Shown here in pieces: positions 55,530 through 63,084 of a stretch of 64,000 nucleotides of DNA. Positions within the stretch are counted from its first letter, which is position 1. The number at the start of each line of letters is the position of its first letter. The notes beneath the pieces were generated by a model. The model worked only from the letters and a program-made list of their open reading frames with translations. It ran no database searches and was not told where the DNA came from. The DNA is from Nocardioides scoriae (GTDB lineage: Bacteria > Actinomycetota > Actinomycetes > Propionibacteriales > Nocardioidaceae), in assembly GCF_900104965.1 (NCBI RefSeq), contig NZ_LT629757.1, positions 3,968,001 to 4,032,000 on the forward strand. The letters run 5' to 3'. The position numbers were made by a program, and so were the translations under genes.

Positions 55530-55880
55530 ATGACCAACGCCATCGACGCCCTCAACAGCGCCGTCAAGCGCGACGACGTCCCGGCCTTCCGCGCCGGTGA
55601 CACCATCAAGGTCCACGTCAACATCGTCGAGGGCAACCGCGCCCGCGTCCAGGTCTTCCAGGGCGTCGTGATCAAGGTGCAGGGCTCCGGCATCGGCCGC
55701 ACCTTCACCGTCCGCAAGGTCTCCTTCGGTGTCGGCGTCGAGCGCACCTTCCCGCTGCACTCCCCGATCTTCGAGAAGATCGAGGTCGTGACCCGCGGTG
55801 ACGTGCGCCGCGCCAAGCTCTACTACCTGCGCAACCTCCGCGGCAAGGCCGCCAAGATCAAGGAGCGCCGCGAGTTCTGA
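55530..55880 (+). CDS. rplS: 50S ribosomal protein L19
   Basis: A 116-residue L19 at the subunit interface. [29 protein letters not shown] and [17 protein letters not shown] are the family core, and [16 protein letters not shown] the end. GAGGAG lies six bases before the ATG. Confidence 0.97.
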   Translation: MTNAIDALNSAVKRDDVPAFRAGDTIKVHVNIVEGNRARVQVFQGVVIKVQGSGIGRTFTVRKVSFGVGVERTFPLHSPIFEKIEVVTRGDVRRAKLYYLRNLRGKAAKIKERREF

Positions 55881-55961
55881 GCCTCGTGCTCGGCTCGCCC
55901 GGACCGGTGGCCGTCGCGGTGGACCCGACAGGGTTCGTCCGCGGCGGTCACCGGCGCCGGT

Positions 55962-55967
55962 TAGGCT
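55962..55967 (+). promoter_or_regulatory. -10 box of lepB, probably leaderless
   Basis: TAGGCT ends seven bases before the GTG at 55975 with no ribosome binding site in between. Confidence 0.45.
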
Positions 55968-55974
55968 CGCCGAC

Positions 55975-56715
55975 GTGACCGACGTGGACGAGGCAGCCCC
56001 CACTCCCGCCGGTCGGCGGCGAGGCCGCAAGCAGGCCGGCGCCAAGAAGCCGATGCCGCTGTGGCAGGAGACGATCCTGCTGCTCGCGCTGGCCCTGGTG
56101 CTGGCGATCGTCATCAAGAGCCTGTTCGTGCAGGCCTTCTACATCCCGTCGCCGTCGATGGAGCCGCAGTTCGTCGAGAACGACCGGATCCTGGTCCAGA
56201 AGGTCTCCTACTGGGGCAGCGGCACCCCGCAGCGCGGCGACATCGTCGTCTTCGAGGACCCGGGTGGCTGGCTCGACCCCGCCGACTCCGCGGGCCCGAC
56301 CAACCCGGTCGCGAAGGTCCTGGAGCGGGTCGGGCTCTACCCGGCCGGTGGCCACCTCGTGAAGCGCGTCATGGCCGTGGGCGGCGACCACATCGTGTGC
56401 TGCGACAGCCGGGGCCGCATCACGGTCAACGACCGCGCGCTCGACGAGACCGGCTACCTCCCGAAGGGGATGGACCCCTCCGACATGACCTTCGACAAGA
56501 CGGTCCCGGCCGGCGACCTGTGGGTGATGGGCGACAACCGCTCCTTCTCGGCCGACTCGCGCTACCACACCGGGGGTGCCGGCGGCGGCTTCGTCGACCA
56601 GGACCTCGTCGTGGGCCGGGTGTTCGCGCTGATCTGGCCCTGGGGCCGCGCCGAGCTGATCCACCGCCCCGCCACCTTCGCCGACGTGCCCGACGCGAAG
56701 TCGGCCACGGACTGA
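55975..56715 (+). CDS. lepB: Signal peptidase I
   Basis: A 246-residue type I signal peptidase. After a basic start, the single membrane anchor is ILLLALALVLAIVIKSLFV (34-52). Catalytic S61 lies in SPSMEPQF and K130 in LVKRVMAVGGD, followed by WVMGDNRSFSADSRYH. It cuts Sec and Tat signal peptides, and the Tad-locus proteins nearby are among likely clients. GTG start directly after a -10 box. Confidence 0.95.
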   Translation: MTDVDEAAPTPAGRRRGRKQAGAKKPMPLWQETILLLALALVLAIVIKSLFVQAFYIPSPSMEPQFVENDRILVQKVSYWGSGTPQRGDIVVFEDPGGWLDPADSAGPTNPVAKVLERVGLYPAGGHLVKRVMAVGGDHIVCCDSRGRITVNDRALDETGYLPKGMDPSDMTFDKTVPAGDLWVMGDNRSFSADSRYHTGGAGGGFVDQDLVVGRVFALIWPWGRAELIHRPATFADVPDAKSATD

Positions 56716-56722
56716 GCTCCGC

Positions 56723-57463
56723 ATGACCGGCCTTCCCCGGGGGACCACCGTGCGGCGCGACGCGGGCCTCTACGGCTACGAGCGCGCGCTGCGGCGCGCC
56801 GGCCTGGCGCCGGTCGCCGGGGTCGACGAGGCCGGCCGCGGAGCCTGCGCCGGGCCCCTGGTCGCGGCCGCGGCGATCCTGCCCGAGGGCCGCTCGGGCA
56901 TCGTCCCGGGCCTGGCCGACTCCAAGCTGCTCACCGCCCGGGCGCGGGAGCGCTGCTACGACCAGGTGGTGCGCCGGGCGCTCGCGTGGTCCGTGGTGGT
57001 GGTCGAGCCGGGGGAGTGCGACCGGCTGGGCATGCACGTCGCCAACGTCGAGGCGCTGCGACGGGCGCTGGCCCGGCTGCCGCACCGCCCGTCGTACGTG
57101 CTCACCGACGGGTTCCCGGTCGACGGCCTCGAGGTCCCGGGGCTGGCGATGTGGAAGGGCGACCGCGTCGCCGCCTGCATCTCGGCGGCCTCGGTGATCG
57201 CCAAGGTGACCCGCGACCGGCTGATGTGCGAGCTGCACGAGCGCTATCCGGCGTACGACTTCGCGACGCACAAGGGCTACATCACCGACGAGCACGCCGC
57301 CGCGCTCGCCGAGCACGGCCCGAGCGAGGTCCACCGGATGCGCTTCGTCAACGTGCGGCGCGCCGCCGGGATCGTCGACCCACCACCGCTCAGTCTTGAA
57401 CCCCACCTGGAGCCGCCCGACCGGGCCGGCTCCCCCCACCCCGTGCAGGAGGCCGTGCGATGA
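56723..57463 (+). CDS. rnhB: Ribonuclease HII
   Basis: A 246-residue enzyme that removes ribonucleotides from DNA. The active site starts with VDEAGRGACAGPLVAAA (D35, E36), then LADSKLLTARARE and the third and fourth acidic sites in YVLTDGFPV and KVTRDRLMCELHERYP. The tail after NVRRAAGI is a short Pro-rich extension. It overlaps the next gene by four bases. Confidence 0.96.
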   Translation: MTGLPRGTTVRRDAGLYGYERALRRAGLAPVAGVDEAGRGACAGPLVAAAAILPEGRSGIVPGLADSKLLTARARERCYDQVVRRALAWSVVVVEPGECDRLGMHVANVEALRRALARLPHRPSYVLTDGFPVDGLEVPGLAMWKGDRVAACISAASVIAKVTRDRLMCELHERYPAYDFATHKGYITDEHAAALAEHGPSEVHRMRFVNVRRAAGIVDPPPLSLEPHLEPPDRAGSPHPVQEAVR

Positions 57464-57771
57464 GCGCCGAGGATCTCGAGAAGTACGAGACCGAGATGGA
57501 GCTCAACCTCTACCGCGAGTACCGCGACGTCGTGGGCATCTTCAAGTACGTCGTGGAGACCGACCGCCGCTTCTACCTGTGCAACCAGGTCGACGTGAAG
57601 GCCCGCACCGAGGCCGGCGACGTGTTCTTCGAGGTGACGATGACCGACGCGTGGGTCTGGGACATGTACCGCCCCGCCCGCCGGCTCGCCAAGAACGTCA
57701 AGGTGCTGACCTTCAAGGACGTCAACGTCGAGGAGCTCAGCCACTCCGAGATCGAGCCCCCCAAGGTCTGA
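57460..57771 (+). CDS. DUF2469 family protein
   Basis: A 103-residue actinobacterial protein that regularly follows rnhB. MSAEDLEKYETEMELNLYREYRDVV and YLCNQVDVKARTE are its signature. It is acidic at the N-terminus, has no membrane segment, and its function is unknown. The ATG overlaps the rnhB stop (ATGA). Confidence 0.93.
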   Translation: MSAEDLEKYETEMELNLYREYRDVVGIFKYVVETDRRFYLCNQVDVKARTEAGDVFFEVTMTDAWVWDMYRPARRLAKNVKVLTFKDVNVEELSHSEIEPPKV

Positions 57772-57787
57772 GGGTCGGCCCCCGGTC

Positions 57788-58405
57788 TCAGCCGATCAGG
57801 CGCCACACCGCGCGGCCCGAGGCGTCGTACGCCGTGACGGGGGCGCGCTGGTCGTTGGGCAGCCAGCTCGGGTCGAAGGTGAAGACCTTCATCGCGCTCA
57901 TGCTGTTGCACTGCGAGCGGTTGCCGTTGCAGGTGAGGCCGTTGTCCGAGGTCGCGTTGGGCGACTGGCGCGTCGAGGTGCCCGTCTCGTCGGTGATGAA
58001 GGCCGGCACGAAGCGCTTGATCGGCTGGAAGTTCTTCGAGCTCAGGAACGGCAGGAAGGGGAACTTCAGGTCGGCGCTGTCGAAGGCCACGCTCACCGTG
58101 ACGTCGTCGCCCTCGGCGACCGGCGTGGTGGCCGTGGAGTAGTCGCGGGTGACCACGACGTTGCCCGTCTGGACCGGGGCGATGCGCTGGGTGACGTCGC
58201 TGCGGAAGTCGGTGCAGGCCAGCGGCAGGCCCACGGCGGCGAAGCGGGCGGCGTCGCGGGCGGCGGCGGCGCCCACCTGGGAGGAGCGGAAGTAGAAGCC
58301 GTACTGCACGATCCCGAAGACGATCACCAGCAGCACCGGCAGCACGAGCGCGAACTCGACGGCGGCAGCGCCGTCCTCAGCGCGGCGGTGGTTGAGCAGT
58401 CTCAC
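57788..58405 (-). CDS. TadE-like pilus assembly protein A
   Basis: A 205-residue TadE-like protein. After RRAEDGAAAVEFALVLPVLLVIVFGIVQYGFYF, where the G-A-x-x-V-E-F motif heads a long hydrophobic helix, comes a periplasmic part of about 160 residues with several cysteines. TadE-like pseudopilins are cleaved and help build Flp-type pili. GTG at 58405 is the best start. It is divergent from the next TadE gene. Confidence 0.8.
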   Translation of the reverse strand: MRLLNHRRAEDGAAAVEFALVLPVLLVIVFGIVQYGFYFRSSQVGAAAARDAARFAAVGLPLACTDFRSDVTQRIAPVQTGNVVVTRDYSTATTPVAEGDDVTVSVAFDSADLKFPFLPFLSSKNFQPIKRFVPAFITDETGTSTRQSPNATSDNGLTCNGNRSQCNSMSAMKVFTFDPSWLPNDQRAPVTAYDASGRAVWRLIG

Positions 58406-58502
58406 AGCAGTAGTGCAAAGCCTGAGGTCTCCCGATGGTGACGAATCCGCCTGAACGGTAGTAGTACGAATGCATCGGTATGGACCAGAAAGCATAAATC
58501 AT

Positions 58503-58515
58503 CACGTAATACGTG
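58503..58515. promoter_or_regulatory. Palindrome in the divergent TadE promoter region
   Basis: CACGTA-A-TACGTG is a perfect 13-base palindrome in the 169-base spacer between the two divergent TadE-like genes. The spacer is notably AT-richer than the rest of the window. It could bind a regulator of both genes. Confidence 0.4.
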
Positions 58516-58574
58516 TATGTCCCTACAATCGCCGTGCTGGCCAGGAGGCCGGGAGTCCACAGCGAGGCGGCACG

Positions 58575-59030
58575 ATGGTCAGGTCCAGGAGCGACGACGG
58601 CGCGTCCGCGGTGGAGTTCGCCCTGGTGATGGTGCCGCTGCTGACGCTCTTCTTCGGCATCCTGCAGTACGGCCTCTACTTCTGGACGATGCAGGGCGGT
58701 GTCGACGCCGCCCGGCGCGCGGCCCGGACGGCAGCCGTCGGGACCACCGCCGGCTGCACCGACTTCCGACGCCAGGTCGCCGGCTCGCTGGGCGCCATCT
58801 CCTCGGACGCGACCAAGGTCAAGGTCGCCCGCACCTACACGACGCAGGCCGGGAGCACGACCGTCGCCCCGGGCGACAAGGTCGAGGTGACGGTCCAGCT
58901 GGCGGCGTACGACCTCAACCTGCCGTTCGTGCCCTTCCTCCGTGGGGGCCTGATCTCCTCCACGGCCAGCGCCCGCGTCGACTACCTTCCCGCCGCTCCC
59001 GAGAGGTCGTGCACCCTCGCGGCTCCGTGA
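58575..59030 (+). CDS. TadE-like pilus assembly protein B
   Basis: A 151-residue TadE-like protein with DDGASAVEFALVMVPLLTLFFGILQYGLYFW as its motif and helix, and an extracytoplasmic part ending in a single cysteine. It resembles its divergent neighbour closely through VEFALV-(12)-GI-QYG-YF and CTDFR, so the two probably arose by duplication. The ATG at 58575 follows AGGCGGCACG. It is convergent with the TadG-like gene. Confidence 0.8.
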   Translation: MVRSRSDDGASAVEFALVMVPLLTLFFGILQYGLYFWTMQGGVDAARRAARTAAVGTTAGCTDFRRQVAGSLGAISSDATKVKVARTYTTQAGSTTVAPGDKVEVTVQLAAYDLNLPFVPFLRGGLISSTASARVDYLPAAPERSCTLAAP

Positions 59031-59092
59031 CGAGCGGGCTGCCCAGGTGCAGCTGGTGCCCGCGCGCTCGTGATCGAGGTGCGACTCGATCC

Positions 59093-60373
59093 CTACCTGG
59101 AGAGGCTGGTCTCCCCAGGAAGGACGGCGTACGTCGCGTCGACCGGGTTCGCGACCTCGACGCAGGACTTGTTGCCGTTGGCCTTGATCACCCCGTCGAC
59201 GATGATGGGACCACCGCTGAACCCGAAGCACGAGTTGCCGTTGAAGTCGAGCTTCGATCGCGGTGCGTACAACGCGCCGGTGATGTTGGTGCCGCCGTTG
59301 CCCTGCAGACCGACGTCCCGGGTGTTCGACCGGTCGTACAGCAGTGCCACGCCCTGCAGCGGGCCGGAGGTCGGCGCGGAGAACGCGACCTCTCCGTTCT
59401 TTGCATCGAGGTAGCCACCCAGCTCCCCGGGGGAGTTGCAGGGGCGCGGAGTCGAGCCGGTGCTGCAGGTGAAGTAGAGCGTCACGCCGGTTCCGGCCAG
59501 GACGGATTTGTTGCTCTCGGTCCAGGCCCCCCGGACGACGTAGAGCCCGGGCTGGAGCGTGCATGTCGACTTGGGAAAGGCGAAGTCGCCGTAGATCCCA
59601 GGGCCACCGGCCGTGCCCGTCGAGCACGGGTTGGTCCTGGCGGTGAGTCCCGTGGTGCTGGGCGGAAGGTCCGTGCGGGCGGCCCAGGGGTCGGTGAAGG
59701 ACCTGATCGTGGTGGCGGCTGGGGTGTAGGTGCCGCCGGAGGCCGTCCCTGCGACCCCGATCGCCCCTCCGATGGCCTTCAGGTTGCCGTTGGGGCCCAT
59801 GGTGACGTCACCGTTGACGGCGATGCTCCCCCCGCTGACGGTGTAGTCGGCATTGCCCGAGTCCACGGGGCCGAGGAAGCACATTGCGCACTTGAGGGTC
59901 TGACCGATCGCGATCGACGCCTCCGCCGCCGCGTTCACGCCGAGCGTCCTGACTCCCGCGCCGGCTCCTATCGCTGTCTTGGTCTCCCGGACGGGGATCA
60001 GGACCCGCACCTTGGTCGGTGCGGTCGAGCTGTCGAAGGAGACACATCCGGTGGTCGCCGTGACGACGGCGAGCTTGGCCGGGTCGGTGCACGCGGTCCA
60101 GGTGCCAGGGGCCACCCCGGTGTTCTTCTGGGCGTAGCTGATGGCGACGGCGACGGCGGCACTGAGGTCGGGGGTCGAGGCGTTGCTCGTGCTGATGGTG
60201 AGCGCCGCGGCCAGGGCGGAGGCGTCGGCCGCGTTCTGCGAGTCCTGACGCACGTCGCGGGTGAAGCCGAACTGCACCACCAGGGCGGCCATGAGGAACA
60301 GCGTGCTGAACAGGATGCCCGCCAGCACTGCGACAGCACCCTCCTCGTCACGCGCTCGGTTTCTGCTCAGCAC
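59093..60373 (-). CDS. TadG-like pilus assembly / pseudopilin-associated protein
   Basis: A 426-residue TadG-like protein. RDEEGAVAVLAGILFSTLFLMAALVVQFGF is the signal-anchor helix, followed by a segment DASALAAALTISTS typical of TadG (DAAALAAA). The long C-terminal region has Gly/Ser/Thr repeats and beta-rich blocks (GGPGIYGDFAFPKSTC, NGGTNITGALYAP) resembling a polymeric secreted domain. GTG at 60373 overlaps the stop of the upstream TadE gene by seven bases; another GTG is at 60382. Codon choice looks less GC-strict than in the neighbours. Confidence 0.75.
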   Translation of the reverse strand: MLSRNRARDEEGAVAVLAGILFSTLFLMAALVVQFGFTRDVRQDSQNAADASALAAALTISTSNASTPDLSAAVAVAISYAQKNTGVAPGTWTACTDPAKLAVVTATTGCVSFDSSTAPTKVRVLIPVRETKTAIGAGAGVRTLGVNAAAEASIAIGQTLKCAMCFLGPVDSGNADYTVSGGSIAVNGDVTMGPNGNLKAIGGAIGVAGTASGGTYTPAATTIRSFTDPWAARTDLPPSTTGLTARTNPCSTGTAGGPGIYGDFAFPKSTCTLQPGLYVVRGAWTESNKSVLAGTGVTLYFTCSTGSTPRPCNSPGELGGYLDAKNGEVAFSAPTSGPLQGVALLYDRSNTRDVGLQGNGGTNITGALYAPRSKLDFNGNSCFGFSGGPIIVDGVIKANGNKSCVEVANPVDATYAVLPGETSLSR

Positions 60374-60873
60374 CAGCTCCACGACCCTCCGGTCGGATCG
60401 CTCGGGGGCGTGGGGTTGACCCACGAGGCCTTGAGCGCCTCCTGCTCGATGATCATCTGTGTCATGGCGCGGACGCGACCGCCGTCCGGCAGCGGGGCGA
60501 GACCGACGCCGCCCTTGGTGATCGCGGCCGAGCAGACGCGCAGCGACTTGCCCTTGACCCAGCCGTCGGGGGCGTACACCTTGAAGACCGGGGAGGCCGT
60601 GAGGCTGGAGCCGGTCTGCTTGCCGGCGATGCAGAGCAGCTTGTCGGCGCTGGCGCCGGTCGTGCAGCCGGGGTAGGTGAAGTTCTCCACGACCCCCGTG
60701 CGCGCCGTCTCGCGGACGCCCTGGCGCAGGAGGTTCACGTCGTTGAAGTACATGCCGTACTGGAAGATCCCGAAGACGACCAGGAACAAGATGGGGCTGA
60801 CCAGCGCGAACTCGAGCGCGGACGCGCCTCGTTCCCCGTCGCGCCGAAGCCACGACCGCATCCGGATGGTCAT
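60367..60873 (-). CDS. TadE-like pilus assembly protein C
   Basis: A 168-residue TadE-like protein: WLRRDGERGASALEFALVSPILFLVVFGIFQYGMYF gives the charged start, the GAxxLEF motif and the helix. The rest is extracytoplasmic with paired cysteines (PGCTTGASADKLLC). It is coupled to the TadG-like gene. ATG at 60873 is preferred; one six codons upstream at 60891 is also possible. The 232-base spacer up to yraN holds the divergent promoters and a few AT-rich stretches, nothing else recognised. Confidence 0.8.
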   Translation of the reverse strand: MTIRMRSWLRRDGERGASALEFALVSPILFLVVFGIFQYGMYFNDVNLLRQGVRETARTGVVENFTYPGCTTGASADKLLCIAGKQTGSSLTASPVFKVYAPDGWVKGKSLRVCSAAITKGGVGLAPLPDGGRVRAMTQMIIEQEALKASWVNPTPPSDPTGGSWSWC

Positions 60874-61105
60874 GGACTCATTAAACGACATCCCGCACCA
60901 TAATGGTGACAAACGGACATCTGGACTCGATCGGATGGTGGTTCCCGCCCGCCGCCACGGCGACCGCTCTCGGCACGCCCGGCTTCCGAGACCCGTCTCG
61001 CGGCCCCGACTGGTCGTGCGTCCACAGACGGACCTCGGCGACTGGTTCTCCACAGGAGCGTGCCAGGTGTTCTCGCCCGTGGTCGCCTGGAGGTGGGATC
61101 GGCCC

Positions 61106-61468
61106 ATGACCGGAGACCGCAACAAGAGCCTCGGAGCCTACGGCGAGCGGGTGGCCGCCCAGCGGCTGACCGACGCGGGGATGACCGTCCTGGACCGCAA
61201 CTGGCGGTGCGACGCCGGCGAGGTCGACCTCGTGCTGCGCGACGGGGAGGTGGTCGTGATCTGCGAGGTCAAGACGCGCAGCTCCGCGGCGTACGGCCAC
61301 CCGCTGGAGGCGGTCGGCGCGGTGAAGGCCGCCCGGCTGCGCCGGCTGGCGGCGCTGTGGCTGCAGGCCCACGACGTGCACGCCCCGGGCGTGCGGATCG
61401 ACGTCGTCGGGGTGCTGCTGGCCGCACGCGGCGCAGCCGAGGTCGAGCACGTGCGCGGGGTCGGCTGA
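61106..61468 (+). CDS. YraN/UPF0102 nuclease-fold protein
   Basis: A 120-residue protein of the UPF0102 family with a PD-(D/E)xK-like core: LGAYGERVAAQRL, NWRCDAGEVDLVLRDG and VICEVKTRSS supply the D, E and ExK residues. It usually sits next to rnhB or yifB and may act in DNA uptake or recombination; no activity is proven. The stop overlaps yifB by one base. Confidence 0.93.
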   Translation: MTGDRNKSLGAYGERVAAQRLTDAGMTVLDRNWRCDAGEVDLVLRDGEVVVICEVKTRSSAAYGHPLEAVGAVKAARLRRLAALWLQAHDVHAPGVRIDVVGVLLAARGAAEVEHVRGVG

Positions 61469-63084
61469 TGGTCGCGACCACGCACACCGTCTCCCTGCAG
61501 GGCACGACCGGTCACGTCGTCGACGTCCAGGTCGACCTGGCCCCGGGGGTGGTCGGCACGACGCTGGTCGGTCGGCCCGACGCCTCGATCAACGAGGCCC
61601 GCGACCGCTGCAAGGCCGCGATCGGCAACACGGCCTTCGCCAGCGACAAGCGGCGCTGGCCCAACACCCGTCGCGTCACGATCCTGCTGTCACCGGCCGA
61701 CCTGCCCAAGCGGGGCTCCCACTTCGACCTGGCCATCGCGGTCGCCGTCCTGGCCGCCGCCGACCCCTCGATCCCGGCGTCCTCGCTGCGCGACGCGGTC
61801 CTGGTGGGCGAGCTCACCCTCGACGGCCGGGTGCGGTGCGTGCCCGGCGTGCTGCCGATGGTGATGGCGGCCGCGGCCCGCGGCACCCGGACGGTCTACG
61901 TCCCCGAGCCGCAGGTCGACGAGGCGCTCATGGTGCACGGCGTCGCGGTCTTCGGCGTCCGGTCGCTGGGCCAGGTGGTCGCGCTGCTGGCGGGGGAGGA
62001 GGTGCCGGACGCCCCGCCCGTCGAGGCCGTGACGGGCGCGCCGCTGCTCGCGTGGCGGGGCGAGGAGCGCCTCGAGGACCTTGACCTCGCCGACTTGCTC
62101 GGCATCCCGGACACCCGCTACGCGGTCGAGGTCGCGGCCGCCGGTGGCCACCACCTGATGCTCACCGGTCCCAAGGGCTCGGGCAAGACCACCATCGCCG
62201 AGCGCATCCCGGGCCTGCTGCCCGACCTCAGCGACGAGGAGTCGCTCGAGCTGACGGCCGTGCACTCGCTGTGCGGCGCGCTGCCGCCCGGCACCACCCG
62301 GCTCACCCGCCCGCCCTTCCGGGCACCCCACCACTCCGCCTCGCGCAGCGGGCTGCTGGGCGGTGGCACCGGCCGGGTCCGGCCCGGCGACGTGAGCAAG
62401 GCCCACCTCGGGGTGCTGTTCCTCGACGAGTTCCCGCTGTTCCCCAGCGACGTCGTGGAGGCGCTGCGCGAGCCGCTGGAGGCGGGGGCGATCTCGATCT
62501 CGCGCGGCGACGACGACGCGACGTACCCCGCCCGGGCGATGTTCGTCTTCGCCGCCAACCCCTGCCGCTGCGGCGAGTACCACCCCTGGTCGCGCGAGCA
62601 CCGGTGCGTCTGCCACGAGGCGAAGCGCCGCGAGTACCGCGCCAAGATCTCGGGCCCGATCGCCGACCGCATCGACATCACCCGGTTCGTGGAGCCGGTG
62701 GACCCACGAGCGGTGGCGCCGCTTCCGTTCGAGCGGCCCGAGTCGAGCGCCGTCGTCCGCGAGCGGGTCACGCGCGCCCGGCAGCGGCAGGCGACCAGGT
62801 ACGCCGGCCTGCCGTGGCGCCTCAACGCCCACGTCCCCGGCCCGCTGCTGCGCGACGAGTGGCCGCTCGCCCCGGCCGCCGCGGCGCGCCTGGAGGAGGA
62901 GGTGGTGACCGGCCGGCTGACCAGGCGTGGTGCCGTCCGCGTCCACCGGGTGGCGTGGTCGGTCGCCGACCTGGGTGGCCGGACGCAGCCGGACGGCGAG
63001 GACCTCGACGTGGCGCTGCGGCTGCGCTCGGCGGCCCCGCTGCTGCTCGCCAGCCTCGACCGTCCCCGGGCGGTGGGGGCGTGA
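61468..63084 (+). CDS. YifB/ComM-family AAA ATPase (Mg-chelatase-like)
   Basis: A 538-residue ATPase. The N-terminal Lon-like fold with VEVQVDLAPG-type start and RRVTILLSPADLPKRGSHFDLAIAVAVL is followed by Walker A GPKGSGKTTIAERI near residue 235, LFLDEFPLFPSDVVEALREPL with Walker B, and a Cys cluster NPCRCGEYHP / RCVCHEAK. ComM/YifB is a branch-migration helicase in natural transformation in some bacteria. It overlaps yraN and dprA, a common trio. Confidence 0.93.
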   Translation: MVATTHTVSLQGTTGHVVDVQVDLAPGVVGTTLVGRPDASINEARDRCKAAIGNTAFASDKRRWPNTRRVTILLSPADLPKRGSHFDLAIAVAVLAAADPSIPASSLRDAVLVGELTLDGRVRCVPGVLPMVMAAAARGTRTVYVPEPQVDEALMVHGVAVFGVRSLGQVVALLAGEEVPDAPPVEAVTGAPLLAWRGEERLEDLDLADLLGIPDTRYAVEVAAAGGHHLMLTGPKGSGKTTIAERIPGLLPDLSDEESLELTAVHSLCGALPPGTTRLTRPPFRAPHHSASRSGLLGGGTGRVRPGDVSKAHLGVLFLDEFPLFPSDVVEALREPLEAGAISISRGDDDATYPARAMFVFAANPCRCGEYHPWSREHRCVCHEAKRREYRAKISGPIADRIDITRFVEPVDPRAVAPLPFERPESSAVVRERVTRARQRQATRYAGLPWRLNAHVPGPLLRDEWPLAPAAAARLEEEVVTGRLTRRGAVRVHRVAWSVADLGGRTQPDGEDLDVALRLRSAAPLLLASLDRPRAVGA

